Shown: piece by piece, positions 44,774 to 55,039 of the stretch
Position numbering within the stretch: position 1 is the stretch's first letter
Layout: each line of letters starts with the position of its first letter
Assembly (NCBI RefSeq): GCF_007997305.1
Contig: NZ_VORZ01000003.1
Location: 248,001-312,000, forward strand
DNA length: 64,000 bases
Reading direction: 5' to 3'
From: Psychrobacter frigidicola
GTDB lineage: Bacteria > Pseudomonadota > Gammaproteobacteria > Pseudomonadales > Moraxellaceae
Notes under the pieces: generated by a model
Databases searched by the model: none
Told to the model about the DNA's origin: nothing
What the model saw: only the letters and a program-made list of their open reading frames with translations
Translations under genes and position numbers: made by a program

Positions 44774-44824
44774 CGCTATTATTTATCGCTAACAGAAGTT
44801 GTTAATTTTTTAAGGAATACTCCT

Positions 44825-45358
44825 ATGTCTCGTGTGGCTAAAGCCCCAGTGACGCTGCCAAACGGCGTAAGCGTTACTTTGAACGATCGGCAGGTCGAAG
44901 TGAAAGGCAAGAACGGCAATTTGTCTTTACGCCTGCATGAATTGGTCGAGCTGAAACAGGAAGATGATGCTATTCTTCTCTCACCTGCAGTCGACTCAAA
45001 AGAAGCCATGATGCACACTGGCACTATCCGCGCTCTACTTAACAATTATGTTATAGGCGTGACTGAAGGCTTTGAAAGACGTCTTCAATTGATTGGTGTT
45101 GGTTATCGCGCTCAAGCTACTGGTAATAAAGTAACTTTAAACGTTGGTTACTCACATCCAGTAGAATATACGCTACCTGAAGGTGTGTCAGCTGAAACCC
45201 CAACACAAACTGAAATCGTTTTAAAATCAAACGATAAGCAGCAACTTGGTCAAGCAGCGGCTAAAATCCGTGGTTTCCGCCCACCGGAGCCTTACAAAGG
45301 TAAAGGTATTCGCTATAGCGACGAACATGTGATTCGTAAAGAAGCTAAGAAAAAATAA
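44825..45358 (+). CDS. rplF: 50S ribosomal protein L6
   Basis: A 177-residue L6, near the factor-binding centre. It begins [20 protein letters not shown]; the second domain's [16 protein letters not shown] is present. The leader before it is 219 bp, much longer than other gaps in the cluster. Confidence 0.98.
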   Translation: MSRVAKAPVTLPNGVSVTLNDRQVEVKGKNGNLSLRLHELVELKQEDDAILLSPAVDSKEAMMHTGTIRALLNNYVIGVTEGFERRLQLIGVGYRAQATGNKVTLNVGYSHPVEYTLPEGVSAETPTQTEIVLKSNDKQQLGQAAAKIRGFRPPEPYKGKGIRYSDEHVIRKEAKKK

Positions 45359-45369
45359 GGTGAGTTGAA

Positions 45370-45720
45370 ATGTTTGATAAAAAAGCAGCTCGTCTGCGTC
45401 GATCTAAGAAAACCCGCGCGCATATCCGTTTCTTGGGCGTTCATCGTCTAACGGTTAATCGCACGCCAAAGCATATTTATGCCCAGATTATCTCTCCGAA
45501 CGGTGGTGAAGTGATTGCTCAGGCATCTACCTTAGACGGCAGCTTGCGTTCAGGCGCGACTGGTAACGCTGATGCAGCGACGTCTGTAGGCCAAATGATC
45601 GCAGAACGTGCAAAAGCAGCTGGTATTACTAAAGTTGCATTTGACCGTAGTGGTTTCAAATATCATGGTCGAGTAAAAGCTTTAGCTGAAGCGGCTCGCG
45701 AAAACGGATTGGAGTTTTAA
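45370..45720 (+). CDS. rplR: 50S ribosomal protein L18
   Basis: A 116-residue L18, a 5S rRNA binder. It has [16 protein letters not shown] and [20 protein letters not shown]. 11 bp after rplF. Confidence 0.98.
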   Translation: MFDKKAARLRRSKKTRAHIRFLGVHRLTVNRTPKHIYAQIISPNGGEVIAQASTLDGSLRSGATGNADAATSVGQMIAERAKAAGITKVAFDRSGFKYHGRVKALAEAARENGLEF

Positions 45721-45722
45721 TC

Positions 45723-46238
45723 ATGGCTAGAAATGATAAAAATGATAAAAACGAACAGACTGACGGTTTAGTAGAACGCTTAGTTACCGTTGATCGCGTT
45801 GCAAAAGTGGTTAAAGGTGGTCGTATCTTCTCTTTCACTGCTTTAACAGTAGTAGGTGATGGCAATGGCCGTGTTGGTTTTGGTCGTGGTAAAGCACGTG
45901 AAGTGCCAGCTGCTATTCAAAAAGCGCTAGAAGCTGCCAAACGTAATATGATTACGATTGAGCTTAACGACACAACTTTGTTCCACCCTATTAGCGCTCG
46001 TCATGGTGCAAGTAAAGTCTATATGCAGCCTGCATCTGAAGGTACTGGCGTAATCGCTGGTGGCGCAATGCGTGCGGTATTAGAAGTTGCTGGTGTCAAA
46101 GACGTTTTGACTAAATGTCATGGTTCTACCAACATGGCTAACGTTGTACGTGCAACATTCAATGGTTTACGTGATATGTCAACTCCAGAAAAGATGGCAG
46201 CCAAACGTGGTAAATCTGTAGACGAAATTTTGGGCTAA
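45723..46238 (+). CDS. rpsE: 30S ribosomal protein S5
   Basis: A 171-residue S5, which acts in decoding fidelity and mRNA entry. It has [20 protein letters not shown], the spectinomycin-site loop, and [20 protein letters not shown]. Starts 2 bp after rplR. Confidence 0.98.
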   Translation: MARNDKNDKNEQTDGLVERLVTVDRVAKVVKGGRIFSFTALTVVGDGNGRVGFGRGKAREVPAAIQKALEAAKRNMITIELNDTTLFHPISARHGASKVYMQPASEGTGVIAGGAMRAVLEVAGVKDVLTKCHGSTNMANVVRATFNGLRDMSTPEKMAAKRGKSVDEILG

Positions 46239-46258
46239 CTTAGACTAGGTGAGTTACG

Positions 46259-46438
46259 ATGAAGACAATGAGAGTCACTCAATTAAAATCAGGTGCCCAT
46301 CGCCTCAAGAGCCACAAAGCTAGCTTGAAAGGATTGGGTTTACGCCGTATCGGTCATACTGTTGAAATAGAAGATACACCTTCAACTCGTGGCATGGTAC
46401 ATCGCGTCAACTACATGGTAAAAGTGGAGGAAGCGTAA
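46259..46438 (+). CDS. rpmD: 50S ribosomal protein L30
   Basis: A 59-residue L30 ([20 protein letters not shown], then [20 protein letters not shown]). GGTGAG precedes the start. Its stop overlaps the rplO ATG by one base. Short, but unmistakable by position and sequence. Confidence 0.96.
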   Translation: MKTMRVTQLKSGAHRLKSHKASLKGLGLRRIGHTVEIEDTPSTRGMVHRVNYMVKVEEA

Positions 46439-46878
46439 TGGGTCTTAGATTAAATGAATTATCACCAGGTGTTGGCGCAAAGAAAACTGCCCAACGTCGT
46501 GGTCGTGGTATCGGTTCAGGTCTTGGTAAAACAGGTGGTCGTGGTGTAAAAGGCCAAAAATCACGTTCAGGTTCTAGCGTTCGCGCAGGATTTGAGGGTG
46601 GTCAAACACCATTGTATCGCCGTCTGCCAAAATTTGGCTTTACCAGTAGAATGGCAATGACGACTGCAGAAGTTCGTCTGTCTGAACTGAATAAAGTGGA
46701 AGGTGATGTGGTAAGTGTTGCAAGTCTAAAAACTGCTAACATTATTCGTCACGATATGAAGCGTGCTCGTATTATTTTGTCAGGCGACGTCACTAAAGCT
46801 TACACCTTTCAAGGTGTAAAAGTGACTAAAGGCGCCAAGCAAGCAATCGAAGCTGCTGGTGGTAGCATCGAGGAGTAG
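46438..46878 (+). CDS. rplO: 50S ribosomal protein L15
   Basis: A 146-residue L15 with the Gly/Arg-rich N-terminal tail that runs into the subunit core ([20 protein letters not shown]) and the conserved [18 protein letters not shown]. It overlaps rpmD by one base. Confidence 0.98.
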   Translation: MGLRLNELSPGVGAKKTAQRRGRGIGSGLGKTGGRGVKGQKSRSGSSVRAGFEGGQTPLYRRLPKFGFTSRMAMTTAEVRLSELNKVEGDVVSVASLKTANIIRHDMKRARIILSGDVTKAYTFQGVKVTKGAKQAIEAAGGSIEE

Positions 46879-46882
46879 GAAC

Positions 46883-48229
46883 GTGTCAAAACAATCAATG
46901 TCATCGTCTGGTATCCCGCTCAATCCTTTTGCTTTTATACGTAAGTATGATGAGCTATGGACTCGTTTACTATTTCTAATCGGCGCATTGATTGTCTATC
47001 GTTTAGGGTCACATATTCCGGTACCTGGGATTAATCCAGTCAATTTGGCAGACTTGTTCTCGCGCAATGAAAATACTATCTTAAGCATGTTCAACATGTT
47101 CTCAGGTGGTGCGCTTGAACGTATGTCTATCATGGCGCTTGGCATCATGCCGTATATTTCAGCGTCAATTATTGTACAGATGATGTCAGCGGTATTACCA
47201 TCGCTTGAAGCTCTCAAAAAAGAGGGCGAAGCAGGACGGCGCAAGCTTAACAAGTATACTCGTCAAGGGACGCTTGCTTTAGCACTTGTGCAGTCATTAG
47301 GTATGTCTGCTGGTTTGATAAGTCAGAATTTAACTCTGTCTTCTGGTCTTACTTTTTATATTCCAGCGGTTACTTCTCTAGTAGCAGGCGCTATGTTTTT
47401 AATGTGGCTTGGTGAGCAGATTACAGAGCGCGGTGTAGGTAACGGTATCTCAATGCTAATTTTTGCGAGCATTGTTGCCGGTACACCAGGTATGATTTCG
47501 CAGTCTATCGAACAAGTAAATCAAGGGCAAATGAACTTGATTGTTCTGTTTATTTTTGTGGTACTAGGTGTCGCAGTAACTGCAGGCATTGTGTATATTG
47601 AACGAGCGCAGCGTCGCGTTCCTGTTAACTATGCTCAAAAGCAACAGCAAGGTCGAAAAATATATGCTCAGCAGCAGTCACACTTGCCTTTGAAAATTAA
47701 TATGGCGGGCGTTATTCCTGCTATTTTTGCCAGTTCGTTGTTGCTGTTTCCTGCTAGTTTAGGGCAATGGGTCGGGCAGTCCACAGATCCCACCTTTACT
47801 CAAAAGATATTACAAAATATGGCATTAGTGTTGTCTCCAGGACAACCTCTATATTTAGTTCTATTCGGCGCAATGATAATTTTCTTCTGTTATTTTTATA
47901 CGGCGTTAGTCTTTAGTCCTCGTGAAGTTGCTGAAAACCTTAAACGTAGTGGTGCTTACATCCCAGGTATTCGTCCTGGACAACAGACCCAGCGTTACCT
48001 CGATCATGTATTAAATCGTCTAACTTTTATTGGCGCAATATACATGACTGTTATTTGTCTAATGCCGATGGTTATCCAGTCATCATTTGGTGTGCCGTTC
48101 AACCTCGGCGGTACGTCACTCTTAATTATGGTGGTTGTAGTAATGGATTTCATCTCACAAATTCAAGCGCATTTGATGACCCACCAATATCATGATCAGA
48201 CGTTAATTCAGTCGCCTACTCGATCTTAG
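46883..48229 (+). CDS. secY: Protein translocase subunit SecY
   Basis: SecY is the channel of the SecYEG translocon. It is 448 residues long. The start is GTG 46883, with GAGGAG upstream; the longer frame overlaps rplO. There are ten membrane segments, the plug region near [20 protein letters not shown], and the cytoplasmic loops [20 protein letters not shown] and [17 protein letters not shown]. The C-terminal loop has [20 protein letters not shown]. It ends shortly after the last segment. In the spc operon, four bases after rplO. Confidence 0.97.
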   Translation: MSKQSMSSSGIPLNPFAFIRKYDELWTRLLFLIGALIVYRLGSHIPVPGINPVNLADLFSRNENTILSMFNMFSGGALERMSIMALGIMPYISASIIVQMMSAVLPSLEALKKEGEAGRRKLNKYTRQGTLALALVQSLGMSAGLISQNLTLSSGLTFYIPAVTSLVAGAMFLMWLGEQITERGVGNGISMLIFASIVAGTPGMISQSIEQVNQGQMNLIVLFIFVVLGVAVTAGIVYIERAQRRVPVNYAQKQQQGRKIYAQQQSHLPLKINMAGVIPAIFASSLLLFPASLGQWVGQSTDPTFTQKILQNMALVLSPGQPLYLVLFGAMIIFFCYFYTALVFSPREVAENLKRSGAYIPGIRPGQQTQRYLDHVLNRLTFIGAIYMTVICLMPMVIQSSFGVPFNLGGTSLLIMVVVVMDFISQIQAHLMTHQYHDQTLIQSPTRS

Positions 48230-48260
48230 ATGAGTAGTGCAATACTTTAAGGAGCATGTG

Positions 48261-48377
48261 ATGAAAGTCCAAGCATCAGTTAAGAAAATTTGTGGTAGTT
48301 GTAAAGTTGTACGCCGTAGAGGCGTTGTACATATTATTTGTACAGCTGAACCTCGTCACAAACAGCGTCAAGGTTAA
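48261..48377 (+). CDS. rpmJ: 50S ribosomal protein L36
   Basis: A 38-residue L36 ([20 protein letters not shown], then [18 protein letters not shown]). It has the zinc ligands Cys11, Cys14, Cys27 and His33, so it is the zinc-binding form. AAGGAG lies 8 nt upstream. Last gene of the spc operon. Confidence 0.96.
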   Translation: MKVQASVKKICGSCKVVRRRGVVHIICTAEPRHKQRQG

Positions 48378-48634
48378 TCAGTAAGTAGCATAAGGCAGTA
48401 AGCCTAAACTATAGATTGAATTAACACTTGAAAAATAACGGCGGATGCGTTATTATCCGCCACTTGCCGTAGTTCATACTAATGTTTTCTATGTCTTGAA
48501 TCCGCCGATTTATTTACTAAATAATTGGTGTGATGATAATAATAAAAGCAAATGTATCAACAGCAACAAATCTGAGAAATAATGCAATATTATTTAAGAA
48601 ATAATGCTTATTTCTCGTTAATGGAGAGAAATCA

Positions 48635-48991
48635 ATGGCTCGTATTGCCGGCGTAAATATTCCGGATAATAAGCATGCTGTTATTTCACTAACTTACATC
48701 TTTGGTGTAGGTCGTACCACTGCTCAGAAAATCTTAGAAGCAGTTGGCATTGCCCATACTACTAAAGTAAGTCAGTTAGATGATACACAGTTAGATGCTA
48801 TCCGCGCACAAGTTGCAAATTACATGACTGAAGGTGACCTTCGTCGTGAAGTGTCAATGAATATCAAGCGCTTGGTTGACCTTGGTTGTTACCGTGGCAT
48901 TCGCCATCGTCGTAACTTACCAGTTAGAGGTCAGAACACCAAGAACAACGCTCGTACTCGTAAGGGTCCGACACGCCCTCTCAAAAGATAA
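48635..48991 (+). CDS. rpsM: 30S ribosomal protein S13
   Basis: A 118-residue S13, which bridges the 30S head to L5 and the P-site tRNA. It begins [20 protein letters not shown] and ends [14 protein letters not shown]. First gene of the alpha operon. The 257-bp gap before it holds a GGCGGAT/ATCCGCC hairpin (near 48442-48463) and should hold the alpha promoter; in E. coli S4 binds this leader. Confidence 0.98.
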   Translation: MARIAGVNIPDNKHAVISLTYIFGVGRTTAQKILEAVGIAHTTKVSQLDDTQLDAIRAQVANYMTEGDLRREVSMNIKRLVDLGCYRGIRHRRNLPVRGQNTKNNARTRKGPTRPLKR

Positions 48992-49011
48992 TTAACTTAG
49001 GAAGCTAAAAG

Positions 49012-49401
49012 ATGGCAAAAGACACTCGCAGTCGCAAAAAGGTGACTCGTCGTTCAGTATCGGAGGGCATAGCCCATATCCATGCGTCTTTTAATAACAC
49101 CATTGTTACGATTACCGATCGTCAAGGTAATGCATTGGCTTGGGCCACTTCAGGTGGACAAGGCTTCCGTGGTTCACGTAAATCTACGCCATTTGCAGCT
49201 CAGGTTGCAGCTGAAGTTGCTGGTAAAGCAGCTCAAGAATATGGTGTTAAGAATATCGATGTTTTGGTCAAAGGACCAGGACCGGGTCGTGAGTCTGCGG
49301 TAAGAGCACTAGGTGCATTGGGTTATAAAGTTAACAGTATTTCTGATGTAACCCCAATTCCACACAATGGTTGCCGTGCGCCGAAAAAGCGCCGCGTCTA
49401 A
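49012..49401 (+). CDS. rpsK: 30S ribosomal protein S11
   Basis: A 129-residue S11, a platform protein by the Shine-Dalgarno helix. It has [20 protein letters not shown] and [20 protein letters not shown]. The C-terminal [13 protein letters not shown] is invariant. 20 bp after rpsM. Confidence 0.98.
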   Translation: MAKDTRSRKKVTRRSVSEGIAHIHASFNNTIVTITDRQGNALAWATSGGQGFRGSRKSTPFAAQVAAEVAGKAAQEYGVKNIDVLVKGPGPGRESAVRALGALGYKVNSISDVTPIPHNGCRAPKKRRV

Positions 49402-49448
49402 TATTAGAGACGAAGCTTTTATAATAAAAGCTTATAGGAGACATAACA

Positions 49449-50090
49449 ATGGCCCGTTATATTGGACCAAAACTCAAATTATCACGTCGTGAAGGTACGG
49501 ACTTAGGTCTTAAGTCTGGCGTTAAACCATACGACGTAAAAACGAAAAAAGCTGGCCGTCCGCCAGGTCAACATGGTGTTAGTCGCAACAAGAGCTCTGA
49601 ATATTCTTTACAGCTGCGCGAAAAGCAGAAAGTTAAGCGTATTTACGGCGTACTTGAGCGTCAGTTCGCTAATTACTATAAAGAAGCGGCTCGTAAGCGT
49701 GGCGCTACTGGTGAAAACTTACTAGCTATGTTAGAGAGTCGACTCGACAACGTCGTATACCGTATGGGCTTTGGCTCAACGCGTGCCGAAGCGCGTCAGT
49801 TAGTTAGCCATCGTACTGTCATGGTAAAAAAAGCTGGTCGTGATGAGTTCATTCGTGTGAATATTCCATCAATTCAGCTTCAAGATGGTGATGTCATCGC
49901 TATCCAAGAGAAGTCTCGCGAACAATTGCGTATTAAAAACGCTATTGAATTGGCTACCCAACGTGGTATTCCAGAATGGCTTGATGTTGATCACAGCAAA
50001 CTACAAGGCACGTTTAAAAAAGCGCCTGATCGTATTGATCTACCTGCTGAAATTAACGAAAGTTTGATCGTTGAGCTATACTCTAAGTAA
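49449..50090 (+). CDS. rpsD: 30S ribosomal protein S4
   Basis: A 213-residue S4, a primary 16S binder and a regulator of the alpha operon in E. coli. It begins [20 protein letters not shown] and has the S4 domain [20 protein letters not shown]. It is the zinc-free form. It is slightly longer than E. coli S4 (206). Confidence 0.98.
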   Translation: MARYIGPKLKLSRREGTDLGLKSGVKPYDVKTKKAGRPPGQHGVSRNKSSEYSLQLREKQKVKRIYGVLERQFANYYKEAARKRGATGENLLAMLESRLDNVVYRMGFGSTRAEARQLVSHRTVMVKKAGRDEFIRVNIPSIQLQDGDVIAIQEKSREQLRIKNAIELATQRGIPEWLDVDHSKLQGTFKKAPDRIDLPAEINESLIVELYSK

Positions 50091-50189
50091 ATGATGTTAG
50101 GTATCATATTGATAGAGATTATTTTTATTAATAACTCTATTAATATAAGTGACATCAATTAAACCAGTTAAATAAATCGAGGTGACATC

Positions 50190-51197
50190 ATGATGCTAAA
50201 TGCAACTGAGTTTCTAACCCCGAACGCCATTAATGTGGATACGGTTAATGAGACGATTGCGAAAGTCACGCTCGAACCGTTAGAACGCGGCTTTGGACAT
50301 ACCCTTGGGAATGCCCTACGCCGTATTTTATTATCTTCATTACCTGGTGCTGCAGTCATTGAAGCTGAGATTGATGGTGTTGATCATGAATACTCAACAC
50401 TTGAAGGCTTACAAGAAGACGTACTTGACCTCCTTTTAAATTTAAAAGGTTTGGCAATAACCCTTCATGACCAGAATGAAGTATTTTTGACCTTGGATAA
50501 ACAAGGTCCAGGCACTATTACTGCCGCAGACATCGTGCTTCCACATAATGTAGACATCATCAATCCAGAATTGGTATTGGGTACATTAAGTGAGCGTGGT
50601 CATCTTAAGATGCGTTTGCGCGTAGTTATGGGTCGTGGATATGAGCCAGCAAATCAGCGCCGTGAAGATGGTGATACCAAGGCTATTGGACGCTTAAAGC
50701 TTGATGCAAGCTTTAGTCCAGTGCTACGAGTCGCTTATCAGGTTGAGAACGCACGTGTAGAACAACGTACTGACCTTGATCGTCTTATCATCGAGCTTGA
50801 AACTAATGGCACTATTGATCCAGAGGAAGCAATTCGTAAAGCAGCCACTATCTTACAACAACAGATTTCGATCTTTGTTGACCTAGAAGCTGAAGAAGCG
50901 CCTGAGCCTGTGAAAGAAAAAGAAGAGGTTGATCCGGTGTTATTACGCCCTGTGGACGACCTTGAACTAACGGTTCGCTCAGCCAACTGCTTGAAAGCTG
51001 AAAACATTTACTATATCGGTGATTTGGTCCAGCGTTCAGAGACTGAACTACTTAAAACCCCAAATCTTGGTAAGAAATCATTAACGGAAATCAAAGACGT
51101 ACTAGCATCTAAAGATTTAGAGCTGGGCATGCGCCTTGATAATTGGCCACCCGCTGATTTACGTGTTGATGATCGCTTTTCTTATCGTAGCCGTTAA
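50190..51197 (+). CDS. rpoA: DNA-directed RNA polymerase subunit alpha
   Basis: A 335-residue RNA polymerase alpha. The N-terminal domain dimerises ([20 protein letters not shown]); an acidic linker follows ([17 protein letters not shown]). The C-terminal domain contacts UP elements and activators ([20 protein letters not shown], then [20 protein letters not shown]). ATG 50190 is immediately followed by another ATG; GAGGTG lies 5 nt upstream. Alpha operon. Confidence 0.98.
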   Translation: MMLNATEFLTPNAINVDTVNETIAKVTLEPLERGFGHTLGNALRRILLSSLPGAAVIEAEIDGVDHEYSTLEGLQEDVLDLLLNLKGLAITLHDQNEVFLTLDKQGPGTITAADIVLPHNVDIINPELVLGTLSERGHLKMRLRVVMGRGYEPANQRREDGDTKAIGRLKLDASFSPVLRVAYQVENARVEQRTDLDRLIIELETNGTIDPEEAIRKAATILQQQISIFVDLEAEEAPEPVKEKEEVDPVLLRPVDDLELTVRSANCLKAENIYYIGDLVQRSETELLKTPNLGKKSLTEIKDVLASKDLELGMRLDNWPPADLRVDDRFSYRSR

Positions 51198-51216
51198 ACT
51201 TTAAGGATATTTGACC

Positions 51217-51576
51217 ATGCGCCATCGTAAGAGTGGAGTCAAGCTGGGTCGTACCGGCAGTCATCGCAAAGCAATGTTCCAGAACATGACCAACTCATTG
51301 TTTGAGCATGAACTGATTAAAACCACGTTACCAAAAGCTAAAGAATTACGTCGTGTCGCTGAGCCATTAATTACTATGGCTAAAGATGATAACGTTGCTA
51401 ATCGTCGTTTAGCATTCAGCCGTATGCGTAGCAAAGCTATGGTAGGTAAACTATTTGGCACGTTAGGTCCTCGTTACCAAACGCGTCCAGGTGGCTATTT
51501 ACGTATCGTGAAATGCGGTAACCGTGATGGCGATAACGCACCAATGGCTTATGTAGAACTAGTTGATCGTGACTAA
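51217..51576 (+). CDS. rplQ: 50S ribosomal protein L17
   Basis: A 119-residue L17. The start is ATG 51217 ([20 protein letters not shown]) with AAGGA upstream. It has [20 protein letters not shown]. Last gene of the alpha operon, followed by a strong terminator. Confidence 0.98.
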   Translation: MRHRKSGVKLGRTGSHRKAMFQNMTNSLFEHELIKTTLPKAKELRRVAEPLITMAKDDNVANRRLAFSRMRSKAMVGKLFGTLGPRYQTRPGGYLRIVKCGNRDGDNAPMAYVELVDRD

Positions 51577-51603
51577 TTTTATACGCTAATTGTATACTGT
51601 CTT

Positions 51604-51635
51604 AAAAAAGCTCCAATTTATTGGAGCTTTTTTTG
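51604..51635. terminator. Bidirectional terminator between rplQ and yciO
   Basis: AAAAAAGCTCCAA, loop TTTA, TTGGAGCTTTTTTT: a symmetric A-stem-T hairpin that can end both the plus-strand alpha operon and minus-strand yciO transcripts. Confidence 0.85.
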
Positions 51636-51666
51636 TGTCTGTCGTTTTTAAAGTTTACGTTCTGGC

Positions 51667-52287
51667 CTACAACAGTAATGAGCTAACGTCAGCTGCACCT
51701 TGTCTAATAATAATTGGCTGACCGCTAGTCATATCGACAATGGTGGTCAGCTTAGTCGTCTTAATACCGGCATTGATTAATCCGTCTATTTGATTGCTCA
51801 ATAACTCTTCAATATCAAAAGGATCATCAAGTATCGTGTCATGAGTCGGGAGTATTAGGGAACTGGTTAAAATCGGCTCATCCATCGCTGCTAATAGCGC
51901 TTGAGCGATAGGATTACTCGGTACTCTAATACCAATGGTCTTTTTCTTAGCATGAGCCAGTTTTTTAGGAACATCTTTAGTAGCGTTTAAAATGAAGGTG
52001 ATTGGTGCCGGCGTATGTGCCCTTAGCTGTTTAAACTGTACATTATCTACCGCGGCATAAGTAGCAATTTCACTCAAATCACGACAAAGCAGGGTAAATT
52101 GGTGCTTATCATCAAGCTCTCGGATTTGCTTGAGCTTATCTAAAGCATCCTTGGCGCCTAAACGGCAACCAAAAGCATAGCTAGTATCGGTAGGGTAAAT
52201 AATTAGCTTGTCGTTGCGTAGCATTTCAGCTGCTTGTTCAATGAGGCGTGGTTGTGGGTCTTCTGGATGAATATAAAATGTTTGCAT
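51667..52287 (-). CDS. yciO: YciO / Sua5-YrdC family protein
   Basis: A 206-residue protein close to E. coli YciO in length and block order: FYIHPEDPQPRLIEQAAEML, IIYPTDTSYAFGCRLG, FTLLCRDLSEIATYA, KTIGIRVPSNPIAQALLAAM and PIIIRQGAADVS. The Sua5/YrdC fold binds nucleotides and RNA; TsaC members make threonylcarbamoyl-AMP for tRNA t6A. YciO is a paralogue whose role in t6A is weak or uncertain. No ribosome-cluster link is implied by the location. Confidence 0.88.
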   Translation of the reverse strand: MQTFYIHPEDPQPRLIEQAAEMLRNDKLIIYPTDTSYAFGCRLGAKDALDKLKQIRELDDKHQFTLLCRDLSEIATYAAVDNVQFKQLRAHTPAPITFILNATKDVPKKLAHAKKKTIGIRVPSNPIAQALLAAMDEPILTSSLILPTHDTILDDPFDIEELLSNQIDGLINAGIKTTKLTTIVDMTSGQPIIIRQGAADVSSLLL

Positions 52288-52639
52288 GATAAATCCTTAT
52301 TCTTTACATTTCGATTGTTCTATTAGTCTTGTATTTTCGCTACTGTGTTTTTAATTTATCAAATTGGATATTGATGATACTGTTGAGGGTAGTACTGAAT
52401 ATATCAGTGAGTTTTTAACGTGCTATTATTTACACTGTTAGTATAGCGATAAAGAAGAGTGAGGATATAGTAGCAAGGCGTTACTATTGGTAGGAGAGCG
52501 TTAATAGTACGAAGTTTTAATGAAAGGGAAGCATTGAATAGGTGAAAAGAGATCAAGTAGATAGTGATTTACTAATGAGCTTAACTTTTAATCGTTAGTA
52601 GGAGAAAGTTGTTAACAGCGAAGAATCACCAATAAATTG
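52288..52639. other. Gene-free spacer between yciO and epmC
   Basis: About 350 bp of AT-rich sequence with no convincing gene, hairpin or promoter that I can name; it includes the yciO promoter region on the minus strand and the downstream end of epmC. Confidence 0.4.
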
Positions 52640-53491
52640 TTATCCGCAAATAATAAGTAGTGCTCTTAATAAGGTTTGCGCGTCGCTAGGTAAGGTTTGT
52701 GGTTTAGTTATATAATGTGCTGCCTGTTGATAGACGTCGTTAGCAAAGGTACTGTGACTGGTATCAAAATCTGCAAATAAGTTATCTTGTGAGACATGAA
52801 AGGGGCGCTTAGACGCAATACTAAATAAACACTCTAAGGCTTGCGGTTTGATTTCTACACGCTCAAAAGCTTGCTGCTGAGCACTGCTACGACCATCAGG
52901 AGCGTACCAGTAACCAAAGTCACTTAACTGCCTTCGTGCTTTACCTGCAACGCACCAATGACTTATTTCGTGTAAGGCACTGGCAAAAAAGCCATGGGCA
53001 AACTCTATCCGTGCCAGCTCGCCATTGTTAGCAGGAAAATATTCTGGTTCATGCTTTCCGCGAACCAATTGCACATGATGCTTGCTAAATAAAGTATTAA
53101 ATAAATCTATGAGCCAGTCAGTAGCTGCTTGCTCACTGTCTCCAAATGAAATGTCACTATTTATTTCACTTTCTGTATCGTTTTTCACACTATTTCTATT
53201 TTTAGCGCCGCCAAGGTTAGCCAGTCGCTGCCATTGCCGTTCTTTTTGAAGTAGGTATGCTGAAGATTCATCTATTTGAATCTCCACAGTTATATTTGAG
53301 GCTTCTGTTATTTTGTCATTTAATTCACTAAGACGTTGCAATAATAATTTCTCACTATTGTCCTTAAACGAAGTAGTGATATCAGGTAGGAGGGTGTTTG
53401 ACATCATCATTACAAAAGTAACCGAATTAAAAATGAGTTTGCTAACATAGGGTTTTGCATCTTTTAAGCATAAATAATAAAATCGCATCAT
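52640..53491 (-). CDS. epmC: Elongation factor P hydroxylase, with N-terminal extension
   Basis: EpmC hydroxylates the beta-lysylated lysine of elongation factor P. The C-terminal about 180 residues match: WLIDLFNTLFSKHHVQLVRG, EPEYFPA, ARIEFAHGFFASALHEISHW with the HExxH-like metal residues, FGYWYAPDGRS and FERVEIKPQALECLFS. The N-terminal about 110 residues are extra compared with E. coli EpmC and are helical and charged (LQRLSELNDKITEASNITVE). The start could also be the ATG cluster near 53410; no ribosome binding site decides. EpmA/EpmB are not in the window. Confidence 0.88.
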   Translation of the reverse strand: MMRFYYLCLKDAKPYVSKLIFNSVTFVMMMSNTLLPDITTSFKDNSEKLLLQRLSELNDKITEASNITVEIQIDESSAYLLQKERQWQRLANLGGAKNRNSVKNDTESEINSDISFGDSEQAATDWLIDLFNTLFSKHHVQLVRGKHEPEYFPANNGELARIEFAHGFFASALHEISHWCVAGKARRQLSDFGYWYAPDGRSSAQQQAFERVEIKPQALECLFSIASKRPFHVSQDNLFADFDTSHSTFANDVYQQAAHYITKPQTLPSDAQTLLRALLIICG

Positions 53492-53532
53492 ATAGTGCCA
53501 GCTAGCAAAAATATTAACACACTAGCGCTAGC

Positions 53533-53560
53533 GTCATACTAAGGTTTCCGTTAGTATGAC
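53533..53560. promoter_or_regulatory. Inverted repeat between divergent epmC and yceD
   Basis: GTCATACTAA and TTAGTATGAC, a perfect 10-bp inverted repeat with an 8-nt spacer, lies in the 109-bp divergent intergenic region. It could be an operator or a transcribed hairpin of the yceD leader. Confidence 0.5.
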
Positions 53561-53600
53561 AGCCAATATTATACACCGTTTTTGACTAATGAGGTCGCGT

Positions 53601-54197
53601 ATGTCAAGCACTCCAGCCAGTAAACTATCCGCCGTTCAAGAGGAGAGCACTCAGGCTTTTAACTCAGCAACTATGCCTGAGCATATTTCTTTAGATAAGT
53701 GGGCTGATAATGGTTTTGAGTGGGCAGGAGAAGTGGCACCAACGTCATTTGAGCGTCTGGCCACCCAATTGACCACAGAGCACGAACAATCAACATTACG
53801 CATTCAGGCAAATTTATATCATCGTAATAATGTATTACATCTTGCCTTTGAACTGGTAGGTGACGTATGGCTCATTTGTCAGCGTTGTCTACAACCTATC
53901 GCAATAGATCTAACCGATGATTACGATATCGCCTTGCTAGATGACGATAGTCAAATACGTATGGTAGATGAGAGCCAAGATTACTTGATACTAGATGAAA
54001 TAACGAGTAATCAAACTCCTGAGCGTCTGTTACCCTTCAAGAAATTAATTGAAGATGAGATATTACTTAAGGCGCCTATGGCACCTAAGCATGATGACTG
54101 TGACATGGCAGTTGATCAAGTAGGTGAGATTCCTGAAGAGGAAAACGAGAATCCTTTTGCTGCTCTTGCTGCCTTAAAAGGCAAACTACCTGAATAA
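53601..54197 (+). CDS. yceD: YceD family (DUF177) protein, 23S rRNA accumulation
   Basis: A 198-residue protein of the DUF177 family, nearly always upstream of rpmF; E. coli YceD is linked to 23S rRNA accumulation. The start is ATG 53601 (GAGG 8 nt upstream). The conserved core includes VWLICQRCLQPIAIDLTDDY with CxxC, and LPFKKLIEDEILLKAPMAPK followed by HDDCD. The acidic tail ends AALAALKGKLPE. rpmF follows after 332 bp rather than directly. Confidence 0.9.
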   Translation: MSSTPASKLSAVQEESTQAFNSATMPEHISLDKWADNGFEWAGEVAPTSFERLATQLTTEHEQSTLRIQANLYHRNNVLHLAFELVGDVWLICQRCLQPIAIDLTDDYDIALLDDDSQIRMVDESQDYLILDEITSNQTPERLLPFKKLIEDEILLKAPMAPKHDDCDMAVDQVGEIPEEENENPFAALAALKGKLPE

Positions 54198-54529
54198 TGA
54201 ATGTCACTACGGTACTTATTTGCCAACAACTCGGTTATTAGTAGGCTCTTTTATCAGCTTTTTGAATAAGAATAAAAGCCAGGGCTTTATTAATCTTTTA
54301 AACATGCGTATAATGTCCGGTTTATTGCATTCTGACAACATATTATTTACTATTGAAATAATTAAGCGAAATATCCATAGATTTTAGACTTAATCAGCAT
54401 TTTAGTAGGTAAGTGATACATTATTTTTAATAATGCGTAAAGCTTAGGTCGCTGTGATTATATGACCTATGTCAGTATCGATTAAAGCCGAATTTTCAAG
54501 CTTATCCCTTTAAGTATAGGAGCTATATC
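54198..54529. other. Gene-free spacer between yceD and rpmF
   Basis: 332 bp, AT-rich, with no gene. It is longer than is usual for the yceD-rpmF pair and probably holds a separate rpmF promoter, although I see no convincing hexamer pair. Confidence 0.4.
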
Positions 54530-54712
54530 ATGGCCGTTCAAAAAAGTCGCAAAAGCCGTTCACGTCGTGACATGCGCCGTTCACATCACCATATGACTGT
54601 GGCTGAGCTTAGCATAGATGCCACTACTGGCGAAAAACATCAGCGTCATCATATGACTAAAGATGGTTTTTACCGTGGTCGTCAATTATTTAAAGTTAGT
54701 CAAGACGCATAA
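54530..54712 (+). CDS. rpmF: 50S ribosomal protein L32
   Basis: A 60-residue L32 ([20 protein letters not shown], then [20 protein letters not shown]). It has no CxxC zinc motif, so it is the zinc-free form. AGGAG lies 8 nt upstream. Followed by a terminator. Confidence 0.97.
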   Translation: MAVQKSRKSRSRRDMRRSHHHMTVAELSIDATTGEKHQRHHMTKDGFYRGRQLFKVSQDA

Positions 54713-54771
54713 TTTATTTACTATTTGATAATTAATGCAATTATCATTGGATAACAAGCGTTGAGTTAACG

Positions 54772-54827
54772 AAAGCCAAGTTATTTTGCTATCATATATT
54801 ATATAGCCGAATGACTTGGCTTTTTAT
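54772..54827 (+). terminator. Terminator after rpmF
   Basis: AAAGCCAAGT and ACTTGGCTTT pair over 10 bp across a 32-nt AT-rich loop, followed by TTATTATTTT. It separates rpmF from fabD. Confidence 0.7.
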
Positions 54828-55039
54828 TATTTTCTTTTTTGCAAGTTTTCCATCAATTACAGTAGATGGTCACTAACTATGATAATAGATCGTAGCAGTG
54901 TATAGTTTAGTAATAATCAGCTACTATTGATTGCTTCTCAAAAGAATATCCTAAGTTATTTCTAACTATACAATAATATTCTAAAATAATACCCGATTGA
55001 TTCTACGGACATCTCCAATTTACTTAAGGAATATTGGCT

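Noticed and set aside
48378..48634. Alpha-operon S4-binding pseudoknot
   Set aside because: Only a simple GGCGGAT/ATCCGCC hairpin is visible; I cannot support the enterobacterial pseudoknot by eye.
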